A DNA stretch of 23,428 nt from JBJXFK01 sp046155505. Its GTDB lineage: Bacteria > Planctomycetota > Phycisphaerae > UBA1845 > Fen-1342. The stretch covers positions 1 to 23,428 of the forward strand of contig JBJXFK010000363.1 of NCBI GenBank assembly GCA_046155505.1, read 5' to 3'. The translations under genes and the position numbers were made by a program. Shown piece after piece: positions 8,178 through 16,100 of this stretch (within the stretch, counting starts at the first letter, position 1; each line of letters opens with the position of its first letter). Below the pieces are notes generated by a model that worked only from the letters and a program-made list of their open reading frames with translations, was not told the DNA's origin and made no database searches.

Positions 8178-8328
8178 CGGCCTCGCTCGCATCGCGACAA
8201 TGTACGGCATGTACTTGCGAGAGTGCATCTTACGAACTAACGGCGACGGTTCCAACGCGAATGCGGGCGGTTCGCGGCGAATTGTGACGAGGTGTCGATA
8301 ATCAGCCCTAGGCAACCCGCCTTGTGGA

Positions 8329-8346
8329 GCAGCCGCCCTCGGCTGC
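8329..8346. other. Perfect 7-bp hairpin GCAGCCG-CCCT-CGGCTGC
   Basis: A perfect inverted repeat with a 4-nt loop, inside the sequence GTGGAGCAGCCGCCCTCGGC. It lies between the methyltransferase stop and the sigma factor promoter region. It could act as a terminator (though T-rich flanks are weak, TTGCTTTGG on the right) or be an intergenic repeat unit. Confidence 0.5.
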
Positions 8347-8366
8347 TTGCTTTGGTGAGCACGCGA

Positions 8367-8448
8367 CCCCGCTCGCTCGCGCTCGGAACTCGGTTCAGAG
8401 GCCCGCTCGCTTCGCTCGCGTTCACTCGCTTGCGCGTCGCGTTCGGAC
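8367..8448 (-). repeat. Intergenic repeat cluster shared with two other gaps
   Basis: The 20-mer CCCCGCTCGCTCGCGCTCGG at 8367-8386 is identical to 19861-19880, and its core recurs at 19890-19907. The 26-mer at 8423-8448 is identical to 846-871. The cluster lies 88 nt or more past the methyltransferase stop on the minus strand. Confidence 0.75.
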
Positions 8449-8535
8449 CGCTCCGCGATCGGGCGTCCGGCACAGAGGCCCGATCGCTACGTCAACGGAG
8501 TCCGGCGCAGCGGCCAGATCGCTGCCTCACCCCTG

Positions 8536-9135
8536 TTATACCCGCCGCAGTCGCACCAGTGTCTCGCGCCCGCGACGGGCCGGATGGCTCTCATCAGTCA
8601 GTGTCCGCCGCTCGGTTTCGACAAACCCGTGGCGCGACATCAAATCCAAGTAGTCTTGCGGCGTCGAGTCGTATGGCGGGCCGCCTTTCGGATCCATCGC
8701 CCGCATCGAAAGCGCGATCAGCTCGCCGCCGACGCGGATTAGCCGGGCCATCGCCGCCGCATACTCGTCGCGGCGGCTCGGCTCGATTGCACAAAAGAAC
8801 GTCTGGTCATACGCCCAGTCGTACGTACCGATCCGTTCGGCAACGTCGTTCGCCAGCAGATCGACGCACCGCAGCCGCTCGGCCGCACTGGGCGACGCCT
8901 GACGGGCAACCGCGATCGCCGACTCGGCATAGTCGGCACCGATCACATCAAACCCGGCGTCGGCAAGGAGCGCCACTTCATAGCCGCTGCCGCAACCGGG
9001 AATGAGCACGCGCCCGGCGGGCAGCTTGCCGCTGCGCAACAACGCGACCAACGGCGGGCTGGGCTGACGCATGTCCCACGGCGTGTCGCCGGTGACGTAA
9101 CGGTCGTTCCATTGCTCAGGCGAAAGCACTTCCAT
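8536..9135 (-). CDS. TPMT-family SAM-dependent methyltransferase
   Basis: 199 residues from the ATG at 9133-9135. This start places the family hallmark W-x4-Y-x2-GDTPWD at residues 9-21, as expected. Longer in-frame starts at 9183 and 9207 exist, and none of the three has a strong ribosome site. Motif I is VLIPGCGSGYEVALLADAGF (44-63) followed by the acidic DVIGADYAESAI, the SAM-binding strand. FFCAIEPSRRDEYAAAMARL and LIRVGGELIALSM match later Rossmann motifs. The thiopurine S-methyltransferase-like family in bacteria methylates small thiol, selenium or tellurium compounds or other small acceptors; the substrate here is not evident. It is divergent from the membrane protein gene by about 62 bp. 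Confidence 0.88.
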   Translation of the reverse strand: MEVLSPEQWNDRYVTGDTPWDMRQPSPPLVALLRSGKLPAGRVLIPGCGSGYEVALLADAGFDVIGADYAESAIAVARQASPSAAERLRCVDLLANDVAERIGTYDWAYDQTFFCAIEPSRRDEYAAAMARLIRVGGELIALSMRAMDPKGGPPYDSTPQDYLDLMSRHGFVETERRTLTDESHPARRGRETLVRLRRV

Positions 9136-9197
9136 GCGGCGCAAGATACCCGGCGGATGCGTGAACCGCCCAGGGCGCGCCATCGTATGATGAACGA

Positions 9198-9806
9198 ATG
9201 CCGTCACGGCTGATTACTGTCGGGCTGATGATGCTGGCGTGCCTGCTGGGCAGCCTGTCGAGTCTCATCTGGTCACGCGACTATCACCCGATCGGTCGGG
9301 CGATTGGTGTCGCCGTGTGGATGGGCGTCTATGGGCTCATCGGTGCGAGCCACTGGTTTCGAAATCACCTGCGCAACCCGGCATTTCGAAATGCCGTCTC
9401 GATCACGTTGATGCTGCGCGCGGCGCTCTCGATCATGCTTCCGTGCGGAATGGTCGTCGACATATTCCCCGGCATGCTTGCAGTCGGCATGGTTCAATCG
9501 TTGTCTGGTGATGACAGCGACCCGAATTTTGGCATCACCGTTCCGCCGTTTGCAATGACCGTCGGCGGAACCGCGATCTGTGCGCTGCTCCAAGGCCTGT
9601 TCCTGAATCTCATGCTGATTCCCGTGGCTTACGCGTTCTATCGCCAATACCGCTGGCTCCTCGAACAGAAGTCAGCGGAACATCGCCCGCCGCGATCTTG
9701 TCACACCTGCGGCTACGACCTGCGTGGCTCGGTTGAATTCGGCCGCTGCTCCGAATGCGGCACAGCGTTTGCGCAAAGTCAGGGCACCGCCGCCGGCTCA
9801 AATTGA
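9198..9806 (+). CDS. Multi-pass membrane protein with C-terminal zinc ribbon
   Basis: 202 residues from the ATG at 9198; no clear ribosome site. Hydrophobic segments lie at about residues 5-25, 33-53, 66-98 (possibly two helices) and 117-147. The cytosol-facing tail carries CHTCGYDLRG followed by CSECGTAF, two CxxC pairs expected to bind one zinc ion. The CGYDLRG ribbon is a recurrent tail on uncharacterised planctomycete membrane proteins. Its last 28 bp overlap the 3' end of the M61 peptidase gene on the other strand. I do not recognise a more specific function. Confidence 0.85.
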   Translation: MPSRLITVGLMMLACLLGSLSSLIWSRDYHPIGRAIGVAVWMGVYGLIGASHWFRNHLRNPAFRNAVSITLMLRAALSIMLPCGMVVDIFPGMLAVGMVQSLSGDDSDPNFGITVPPFAMTVGGTAICALLQGLFLNLMLIPVAYAFYRQYRWLLEQKSAEHRPPRSCHTCGYDLRGSVEFGRCSECGTAFAQSQGTAAGSN

Positions 9807-11458
9807 AGCACAGTTTGCTTCCGCCCGCGCGGAAAGTACTCGATCGTCTTGGCCGAACCGCCGCGCTTCACCTGCAACACCACCGGCGAGTCGGCGTCCG
9901 TCGGAATCGTCCAACCCGTCAGTTCGTCGCCGTCCAGCAATCCGGCCGTCGCCGCCGCCGATCCGGCGATCACGCCGCGCACCTTCTTATCGCGCAGCGA
10001 ACGCACCCGCTCGAAGCCAAGCTCGAACGCGAACGTATCGCGCGACTCGCCAACCAGCGCCGGCAACAGCACACCATCCGGCAGCGTCACCCGCTCGGCT
10101 CGCGTCACATGGCGATCAAACTCCTCGCCAAACCACGCCCCGAGTTGCTGGATTCCCGCGGTGCGAATCGCATCGTTACCCACCTCAAAACCGCCGGCCC
10201 GACCGCGATTCACCAGATGCCGAAACAGCTTGTCGATCCCCTCGCGCACGCCTTTCTGCCGCGCGAGGTGATGCCAGCGCAGGCCGAGCATCAGGCCGCG
10301 TTGATAGGCCACCTGCCCGACCGTATCACGCTCGCTCCAGTATTTCTTGTTGATGTCCTGATTGGTCGCGTTGACCGCCGGATTCACCGCATATTCGCGC
10401 AGGTGCTTGTTCAGCCACTTCGCATAGGTCGCTGCATCCCAGCGCTTCGACTCGAACAAAATACGCAGCGCGTAATAATCGGTCAGCCCCTCGACAAACC
10501 AGTACGCCAGCCGCTCGGGCTGCGCCGCTCCCAGCACACGCCCGTTCCAATAGTGAAACAGCTCATGCGCGAACAAATGCACTACGCCGTCGTCCAACTT
10601 CGTATTTGGGGCGGCGAACATTGCAAAGCTGTGATACAGCCCCGAGCCGGCGAGCCGCGTTTCGCCCTCGCGCAGTTTGCCGCCCGCCGGAATCGCGGTG
10701 ACCACGAACGACGGAAACCCCTTGTCGGCCATGAACGCGATCTGCTCGTCGATGATCGCCGAAGTGAGATTCGCGAAGTCGTCGATCGAAAACTCGAACG
10801 CCTCGGGCATGGCCACGGTCACCGATCGCCCTTCGCGCTGCACCTTGCGCGTCGCGATGTTGCCCGCCAGATAGACCGAATGCCGCAGATCGGCGGGCGT
10901 CATCGGCGCGCCCGCGCTGCGCGCCGGTGCCCACGAGCAGACCGCTTTCTGCCCCGCGGGCAATCGCCATGTGAGCTGCGTCTGAAACTCGCCCGGCACG
11001 CCCTCGCCCGAGTTGGGCACCATCAGAAACGCATTGCCGATCCCGTGAAAAAAGTCCTCGCCGGCGATCGGGCGATGCACATCGTCCCAGTTCGCGAAAT
11101 TCCGCCGACCGGGATTGACGGTGTAGCTCACACTGAGCGTCGCGCCCTTCTCGTGCAACATGATCCACAGCGCGCCGTCCTTGCGTTTGCGCTGCGCGCC
11201 GTCGATGGTCACGTCGATGAGCATGCCCGGTACGTCGTCGATCCGCCCGAACGCCGGCGCGACGCCCAGCGCCGACTGCGTCCGCCCGCGCGTGGCCCAG
11301 GTGATCTCGACCTTGAGCCGCCCGGTGCCGAATTGCGGCGTCAGCGTGTAGGTCAGGTCTTCGAGCGCTTGTGCGTGCGCAGTGAACGGCCCGCACGCTG
11401 CGAACGCGAGCGCGATCGCAATAGCGACCAGACGCGGAGTTGTGCGATGCGCCGTCAT
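9779..11458 (-). CDS. M61-family (glycyl aminopeptidase-like) metallopeptidase
   Basis: 559 residues from the ATG at 11456-11458, which begins an export signal (MTAHRTTPRLVAIAIALAFA, then ACGPFTAHAQA). Cleavage after AHA is possible, and the preceding Cys could be lipidated, although FAAC is a poor lipobox. After an N-terminal beta domain comes the gluzincin zinc site HELFH at 298-302, with the third ligand probably E323 in WFVEGLTDYY. The C-terminal segment (FERVRSLRDKKVRGVIAGSA, then GLLDGDEL) looks like a PDZ-type domain. This order matches M61 peptidases, which cleave Gly or Ala N-termini. A longer frame to 11515 adds a non-signal leader without support. The 3' end overlaps the membrane protein gene. 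Confidence 0.9.
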   Translation of the reverse strand: MTAHRTTPRLVAIAIALAFAACGPFTAHAQALEDLTYTLTPQFGTGRLKVEITWATRGRTQSALGVAPAFGRIDDVPGMLIDVTIDGAQRKRKDGALWIMLHEKGATLSVSYTVNPGRRNFANWDDVHRPIAGEDFFHGIGNAFLMVPNSGEGVPGEFQTQLTWRLPAGQKAVCSWAPARSAGAPMTPADLRHSVYLAGNIATRKVQREGRSVTVAMPEAFEFSIDDFANLTSAIIDEQIAFMADKGFPSFVVTAIPAGGKLREGETRLAGSGLYHSFAMFAAPNTKLDDGVVHLFAHELFHYWNGRVLGAAQPERLAYWFVEGLTDYYALRILFESKRWDAATYAKWLNKHLREYAVNPAVNATNQDINKKYWSERDTVGQVAYQRGLMLGLRWHHLARQKGVREGIDKLFRHLVNRGRAGGFEVGNDAIRTAGIQQLGAWFGEEFDRHVTRAERVTLPDGVLLPALVGESRDTFAFELGFERVRSLRDKKVRGVIAGSAAATAGLLDGDELTGWTIPTDADSPVVLQVKRGGSAKTIEYFPRGRKQTVLQFEPAAVP

Positions 11459-11510
11459 GGCGGGATTGTAAGCACACGGTGCCCTGTGCAGGCACAGATG
11501 ACTCCGGCAT

Positions 11511-11525
11511 CGCACGCAGCGTGCG
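11511..11525 (-). other. Small perfect hairpin upstream of the M61 gene
   Basis: CGCACG-CAG-CGTGCG lies 52 bp upstream of the M61 start codon. A weaker inverted pair, GTGCC (11479-11483) and GGCAC (11491-11495), is nearer the start. The 151-bp gap between the PKD lipoprotein stop and the M61 start has no gene. Confidence 0.35.
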
Positions 11526-11609
11526 ACCGCCCCGCTGCGGGCGCATCATGCCGCGGCGAAGATGCTGCGCGGCGCGCGCCGAGCATGGCGCGCACCTCGC
11601 GCTCATCAC

Positions 11610-12065
11610 CTACGGATTGATCGTCACCGTCACTTCGTCGCTCGCCGTGCTGAACCGATCCGACACGATCAACTGAAACGTGATTGTCGTCGCTTCATCA
11701 AGTTCCGGCGCGAAAAACCGCGGCGCGCTCGAAAATGCATTCGTCAACTGCACCCGCGGCGAGCCATCGGTCTGCACCCACGAATACGTCAGCCGATCAC
11801 CATCGACGTCGCCCGTCAAGCTCGCATCAAAAACGACTTCGTCACCCGCCGTGACGGTCAGGTCGCTGCCGGCGCTGGCGAGCGGCTTGGTATTGTTCTC
11901 GCTGCCGTCGTCGATATTGGGGTCGAGCAGATTCGGGTCGTCTTCGCCGCCCAGCAGGCCGTCGAGCAGTCCGCTCAAGTCAACCACGCCGCAACCGCAA
12001 ATCGACAGTGTTCCGAGGGCCGCGATCAGCGGCACGCAAGTCGAGAATTTCGGGCGATACACCAC
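11610..12065 (-). CDS. Lipoprotein with PKD/Ig-like domain
   Basis: 151 residues, starting at GTG (12063-12065) with GAGGAG about 10 nt upstream; the next codon is also GTG. The signal is followed by LSICGC, giving Cys25 (I-C-G-C) as the best lipid-attachment site, with Cys23 as an alternative. A short acidic, Leu/Gly-rich linker (GLLDGLLGGEDDPN) leads to one domain with the PKD/REJ pattern AGSDLTVTAGDEVVFDASLT, then DGDRLTYSWVQTDG and a C-terminal ITFQLIVSDRFSTASDEVTV. The domain is complete and the protein ends directly after its last strand. The likely role is extracytoplasmic binding or structure. It is divergent from the FAH-family gene. Confidence 0.85.
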   Translation of the reverse strand: MVYRPKFSTCVPLIAALGTLSICGCGVVDLSGLLDGLLGGEDDPNLLDPNIDDGSENNTKPLASAGSDLTVTAGDEVVFDASLTGDVDGDRLTYSWVQTDGSPRVQLTNAFSSAPRFFAPELDEATTITFQLIVSDRFSTASDEVTVTINP

Positions 12066-12208
12066 GTGCGAATCTCCTCAATGTGGCCGCCATGCACTTG
12101 AACAGGCCGGAATTGCCACCCTATTGTACAACCCTCGGCAAGTCGCCCGCGTGCGTCGGCGTTTGTTACGCCGTCGAACGCCGGCCCCGCCGACCCGGAC
12201 AGTCACTC

Positions 12209-13006
12209 ATGCGCATCGCCCGCTTCCATGCCGACGACGGCCAAATCTATATCGGCCAAATGACCGACTCATCTCACGCGCGACCGCTGGTCGGCGATCT
12301 GTTCGCCGGCGGCACGTTCGAAGGCTCGCCGCTGACGATCCGCCGTCTGCTCGCCCCGGCCGAGCCGCCAAACGTCTTCTGTATTGGGCGCAACTATGGC
12401 GCACACGCCGCCGAAACCGGTTCCGCCGTTCCGGAAAAGCCGCTGATCTTCATCAAGCCGACCACCGCGCTCATCGGCCCGGACGAAGAAATCGAGATCC
12501 CCGGAACCGCTCCCGATGAAATCGACTATGAAGCCGAGCTTGCTATCGTCATCGGCCGCACGACCCGCCGCGTCAGCGAAGCCCGCGCGATGGAACATAT
12601 CTTCGGCTACACCTGCGCCAATGACGTGTCGGCACGCGACTGTCAGCGGAACGACAAGCAGTGGGCACGGGCCAAGGGATTCGACACGTTCTGCCCGCTG
12701 GGCCCGTGGATCGTGACCGCCGATGAGTTAAGGCCCGATTCGCTCGCCATTCGCAGTCGGCTGAACGGCAGCGTCATGCAGGACTCGAACACGTCCAACA
12801 TGATCCACAACTGCGCGACGCTGGTCAGCTATGTCTCGCACCAGTTCACGCTGCTCCCGGGCACGATCATCCTCACGGGCACCCCCGAAGGCGTCGGCAT
12901 GGCCCGCAAGCCGCCCGTGTTTATGAAAGCGGGAGATCGCATCGAGATCGAGATTCAGGGCATTGGCACGCTGAAGAACGTCGTCTCGGCACCGCGACGT
13001 CTCTGA
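12209..13006 (+). CDS. Fumarylacetoacetate hydrolase (FAH) family protein
   Basis: 265 residues from the ATG at 12209, where family similarity begins (MRIARFHADDGQIYIG); upstream in-frame sequence lacks family features. The FAH core is complete: NVFCIGRNYGAHAAE, FIKPTTAL, DYEAELAIVIG with E108 and E110, CANDVSARD with D139 (the usual three Mg/Ca ligands), and the C-terminal LTGTPEGVGMARKPPVFMKA. Members include acylpyruvases, oxaloacetate decarboxylases and hydratases or isomerases of aromatic breakdown. No pathway genes are adjacent, so the substrate is open. An octamer repeat block begins 5 nt after the stop. Confidence 0.92.
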   Translation: MRIARFHADDGQIYIGQMTDSSHARPLVGDLFAGGTFEGSPLTIRRLLAPAEPPNVFCIGRNYGAHAAETGSAVPEKPLIFIKPTTALIGPDEEIEIPGTAPDEIDYEAELAIVIGRTTRRVSEARAMEHIFGYTCANDVSARDCQRNDKQWARAKGFDTFCPLGPWIVTADELRPDSLAIRSRLNGSVMQDSNTSNMIHNCATLVSYVSHQFTLLPGTIILTGTPEGVGMARKPPVFMKAGDRIEIEIQGIGTLKNVVSAPRRL

Positions 13007-13011
13007 GCCAT

Positions 13012-13051
13012 GGAAACAAGGGAACAAAGAAACAAAGGAACAAGGTGACAA
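13012..13051. repeat. Tandem array of five 8-nt units
   Basis: Units GGAAACAA, GGGAACAA, AGAAACAA, AGGAACAA, GGTGACAA, in register with period 8 and ending in ACAA. It starts 5 nt after the FAH stop codon. A related four-unit block lies at 18371-18402. Confidence 0.85.
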
Positions 13052-13080
13052 CGGGGACTACGGGACGATGGGTCGACGGG

Positions 13081-13115
13081 CCAATCCCTAATCCCCAATC
13101 CCTAATCCCTAATCC
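13081..13115. repeat. Tandem array of five 7-nt units (YYAATCC)
   Basis: CCAATCC, CTAATCC, CCAATCC, CTAATCC, CTAATCC. On the minus strand this reads as GGATTAG-type repeats with runs of three to four G, a possible G-quadruplex. It ends 8 nt from the pseudokinase stop, so it would sit in that gene's 3' untranslated RNA with the G-rich strand in the transcript. A G-rich spacer separates it from the octamer array. Confidence 0.88.
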
Positions 13116-13123
13116 CCGCTTCG

Positions 13124-16100
13124 CTACCGCCCTGGCCGCCAAACCAGCCGCGCGCCAATAAGTCCCTGCCCTGCGGCTCGCTCCTGCATCACCAGCGGCG
13201 AGAGCAGCCACTCGCGATACTCCGATTCCGTCGTGTTCGCCTTCAGCGTCGCGTTTTTCTCGTGCAGCCAGCAGCCGCCCATGACCCACGCTTTGCCGTC
13301 GGCGTCGCGGCACCACTCATATCGATTCGTTTCCGCCGCGTCGCCGAACATCCGCAGCGGCGGCTGCGCAGTCGCGAGCGTCATCGCCGCGATGAACCAC
13401 TCCGCCCGCGTCGGCAATGCCACCAATCCCTGACCCGCGTAGTTCGCAGCCGCATCGATGCTTTCGATCGGTTCCGTCGACTCGCTGGTTTGAATGTAGT
13501 ACACGGCCCACTTGTCCGCGCTCGCGATCAACCCGCGTTCAGACGCAATCGGTTGCGGCGGCGCATCGGGAACCGCGATTACGAGTCGATACTCGCTTCG
13601 CTCGATGGTGACCGTCTCGGGATAGCCGGTCGCATCCAGCTTCGTCCCCGCTTGCACGACATCCATCTTCACCGCGCTCCACGGCGGCGGAATGTCGCTG
13701 CGCTCGATGCTAAACAAATGCACAAGCTCGATTACCAACGGCAGCTTCTCGCGCGTGACCGCCGTGCTGACGAATTTTGCGGCCTCATCGCTCAGCCACG
13801 CTGCCAGCGCATCCGCGCCGCCGTCGGCGAGCACCCACGTCGGTTCGCTCCACTTCGTTCCATCGCACTTGCTCTCGCCAATGACCACCACGCTTCCGCC
13901 GGCGGGCAACGCGAACAATCCGCTAACCCTCGCCACACCGTCCGCCGCTGCGCCCCATTCGCCCGGCTTCATCGCGGCAGATTTGATTCCCGGCTGCACC
14001 CCATTGGCAATCAGCGTCAGCTTGCCGTGCAGCGGATGCTCCGCCGGCACGACATTCATGATCGACAGCGAACTCTTGATCACCGGCCGCGCCGCCGCGA
14101 ACGCATCTGCACACGGATCGGTCTTCGGCGGATCGGGCTTCACGACCTCCGCGTTCGTGTTTGTATTCGCATTCGCCTGCGCGATCGGCACTTCACTATT
14201 GCGATTCTCCGCTGCGACTGAGCGATTTTCGTTCGCATTCGCCGTCACAACCGGCGGTCCATCGGCGTTTTCGTTGCGCGTTGCGACCGATTTGTTCTCA
14301 TTCACGTTGGCCGCGACTGACTCGCGATTCTCGTTGGCATTCGCCGCCGCAACGCCGCGATTCTCGTTGGCATTGGCCGCGACCACGCCGCGATTCTCGT
14401 TCGCGTTGATTGCCGCCGCCCCACCGCCGGCATTCGCGTTTTCGTTGGCGACCACCACACCCGAATTTGTATTCGTGTTCCCGCCGCCGCCCTTCGGCCC
14501 GCCCGCCATCGACATCACACCAATACCGCCGCCCACCACCGTCACCACGCCGGCCGCGATGCCGACGATTTTCATTGCCCCCTTGCCGCGCGTCGCTCGA
14601 TACTGCGCCAAAATCGCATCGATCGTCCGCCGCTGCTCGTCGCTGATCAGCTTGCTGGCCGTGATCGTCGCACACCGCTTCGCGAGGTCCGGCGTCTTGG
14701 CCCCCTTGGCCTTGAACTCCGCATCGAGAGCCGCAACCTCTTCGGCCAGCACCTTTTTCGCCGCCGCCAGCTTGCTACCCGCATCGCGCCGAATCGCCTG
14801 CAGCGCATCGCGAAAACTGCTCGGCAAATCCGCGCTGTTCAGCCCCTGATCCGTCTCGGCAATCGCCGCATCCCACTCGCCCGACACGATCGACTGCCGC
14901 GCCTTTTCCACCCGCGGCTTGAATTTTTCCAGCACCGTCAGCGACTTGCGCAGCGCATCGATCCGCGGTCGCGACGCCGGCAGCTCGCCGACATACGTCT
15001 CCGCTTCGGCTAGTGATCGCCGCGCGGCATCTAGGTCCTGCTTTTCGATCGCGACTTCGCTCTGCTGCAAGAACTTCGCCAGTTCCTCCGCTCGCCGCTC
15101 GGCCTCGCGCTTTTGCCGGTCGGCGATCGCCCGCTCGGCTGCTGCCATGCGCTGCTTGCCCGGCTCCGGGATCGAACTCTCACGCAACAGCTTCGCCGCC
15201 GCGTCGCGCGCCGCCGCGAACTCCTTCGCGTCGTACTTCGCGTTCGGCTTACCGAGCGCTTCGAGCGCGATGAGCTCGCGTTCGACCGTCGACAATCGCT
15301 TTGTCCGTGTCCGCAACTCCGCCAGCGACTTGCGATCGCCGTCCGACGCGCTCTCAGGCGGCTGCAGTGCATCGAGAATTGCCGCCGCCGCCGCCGCCTG
15401 AAACGCATCCAGATGCGACGCGGCGAGTTCCAGCTTCTGCAAGAACGCCAGAATCAGCTTTTCGCCGTGCTTGGCTTTCGACGTGCGCCAATCGTCCAGT
15501 TTGCCGCTGAGTCGCAGCTTGATCGCATCCGGCAATTCACCTTCCAACAGCTTTGTGAGCCGCCTGATCGCCGCGTCGAACAGCTCGATCCCCGCCTCGG
15601 TCTCGGCCTCCTTCAAACCCGCCTGCAACTCGGTAATCTGCTTTCGCCGCTGCTCGATCGTTTTCAGCGAATTTGCATCGAGATAGTCCGTCACGCCCGC
15701 GTCGAGCTTCGCCGCCGCCGCCAGGTACGCCGCCTCGTCGCCGCGCTGCCAGTGCGCCTCGACCTCGGCGAATCGCTTCGCCGCCGTCGCACGCAGCTCG
15801 CGTTCCTCGGACTCGGCTTCCTGATCCAGCCGCTCGCGCAGCGTGACCGCACGCTCGCGCAGCGCATCCGGAATCTTCGCGTCGGCGACCAAATCGCCCA
15901 GCGCCGTCCGCGCCTCGCGCTTCTTACCGCTCTGCGCCAGTTTCGCAGCAGCCTCGTACCGCGCCAGCCACGCCCGCAGCTCGGCAATTACCTTCTGCCG
16001 ATGGTCGCGCCGCGCCGAAAACTCCTCGCTCGGCGGCGTCTTGCCCAGCCCCGCGAGCGCTTTCTCGGCGGCCGCGATCTCGCCGGCATCCAGCGCCTCA

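Larger units (their letters stand above)
8178..8535. other. 358-bp gap upstream of the sigma factor operon
   Basis: It separates the start of the sigma factor from the stop of the methyltransferase, both on the minus strand. It must hold the operon promoter. On the minus strand GGAACC (8253-8248) is followed 13 nt later by CGTAAG, loosely resembling an ECF promoter with a short spacer. The left two thirds is repeat-rich: a 7-bp hairpin, a GCTCGCTCGCG block and a copy of the 26-bp repeat seen near 846. I see no gene. Confidence 0.5.

Noticed and set aside
9755..11620. 621-codon plus-strand open frame opposite the M61 peptidase
   Set aside because: Its translation is Arg/His/Pro-rich without family motifs, and it mirrors a well-supported gene. 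High GC content keeps the opposite frame open.
13081..13115. Telomere or chromosome-end repeat because of the GGATTAG pattern
   Set aside because: It is only 35 bp, internal, and flanked by intact convergent genes.
13124..13500. Diversity-generating retroelement target at the FGE-like C-terminus
   Set aside because: FGE and C-type-lectin folds are known targets, but there is no reverse transcriptase, no template repeat and no adenine-biased variable region in the window.
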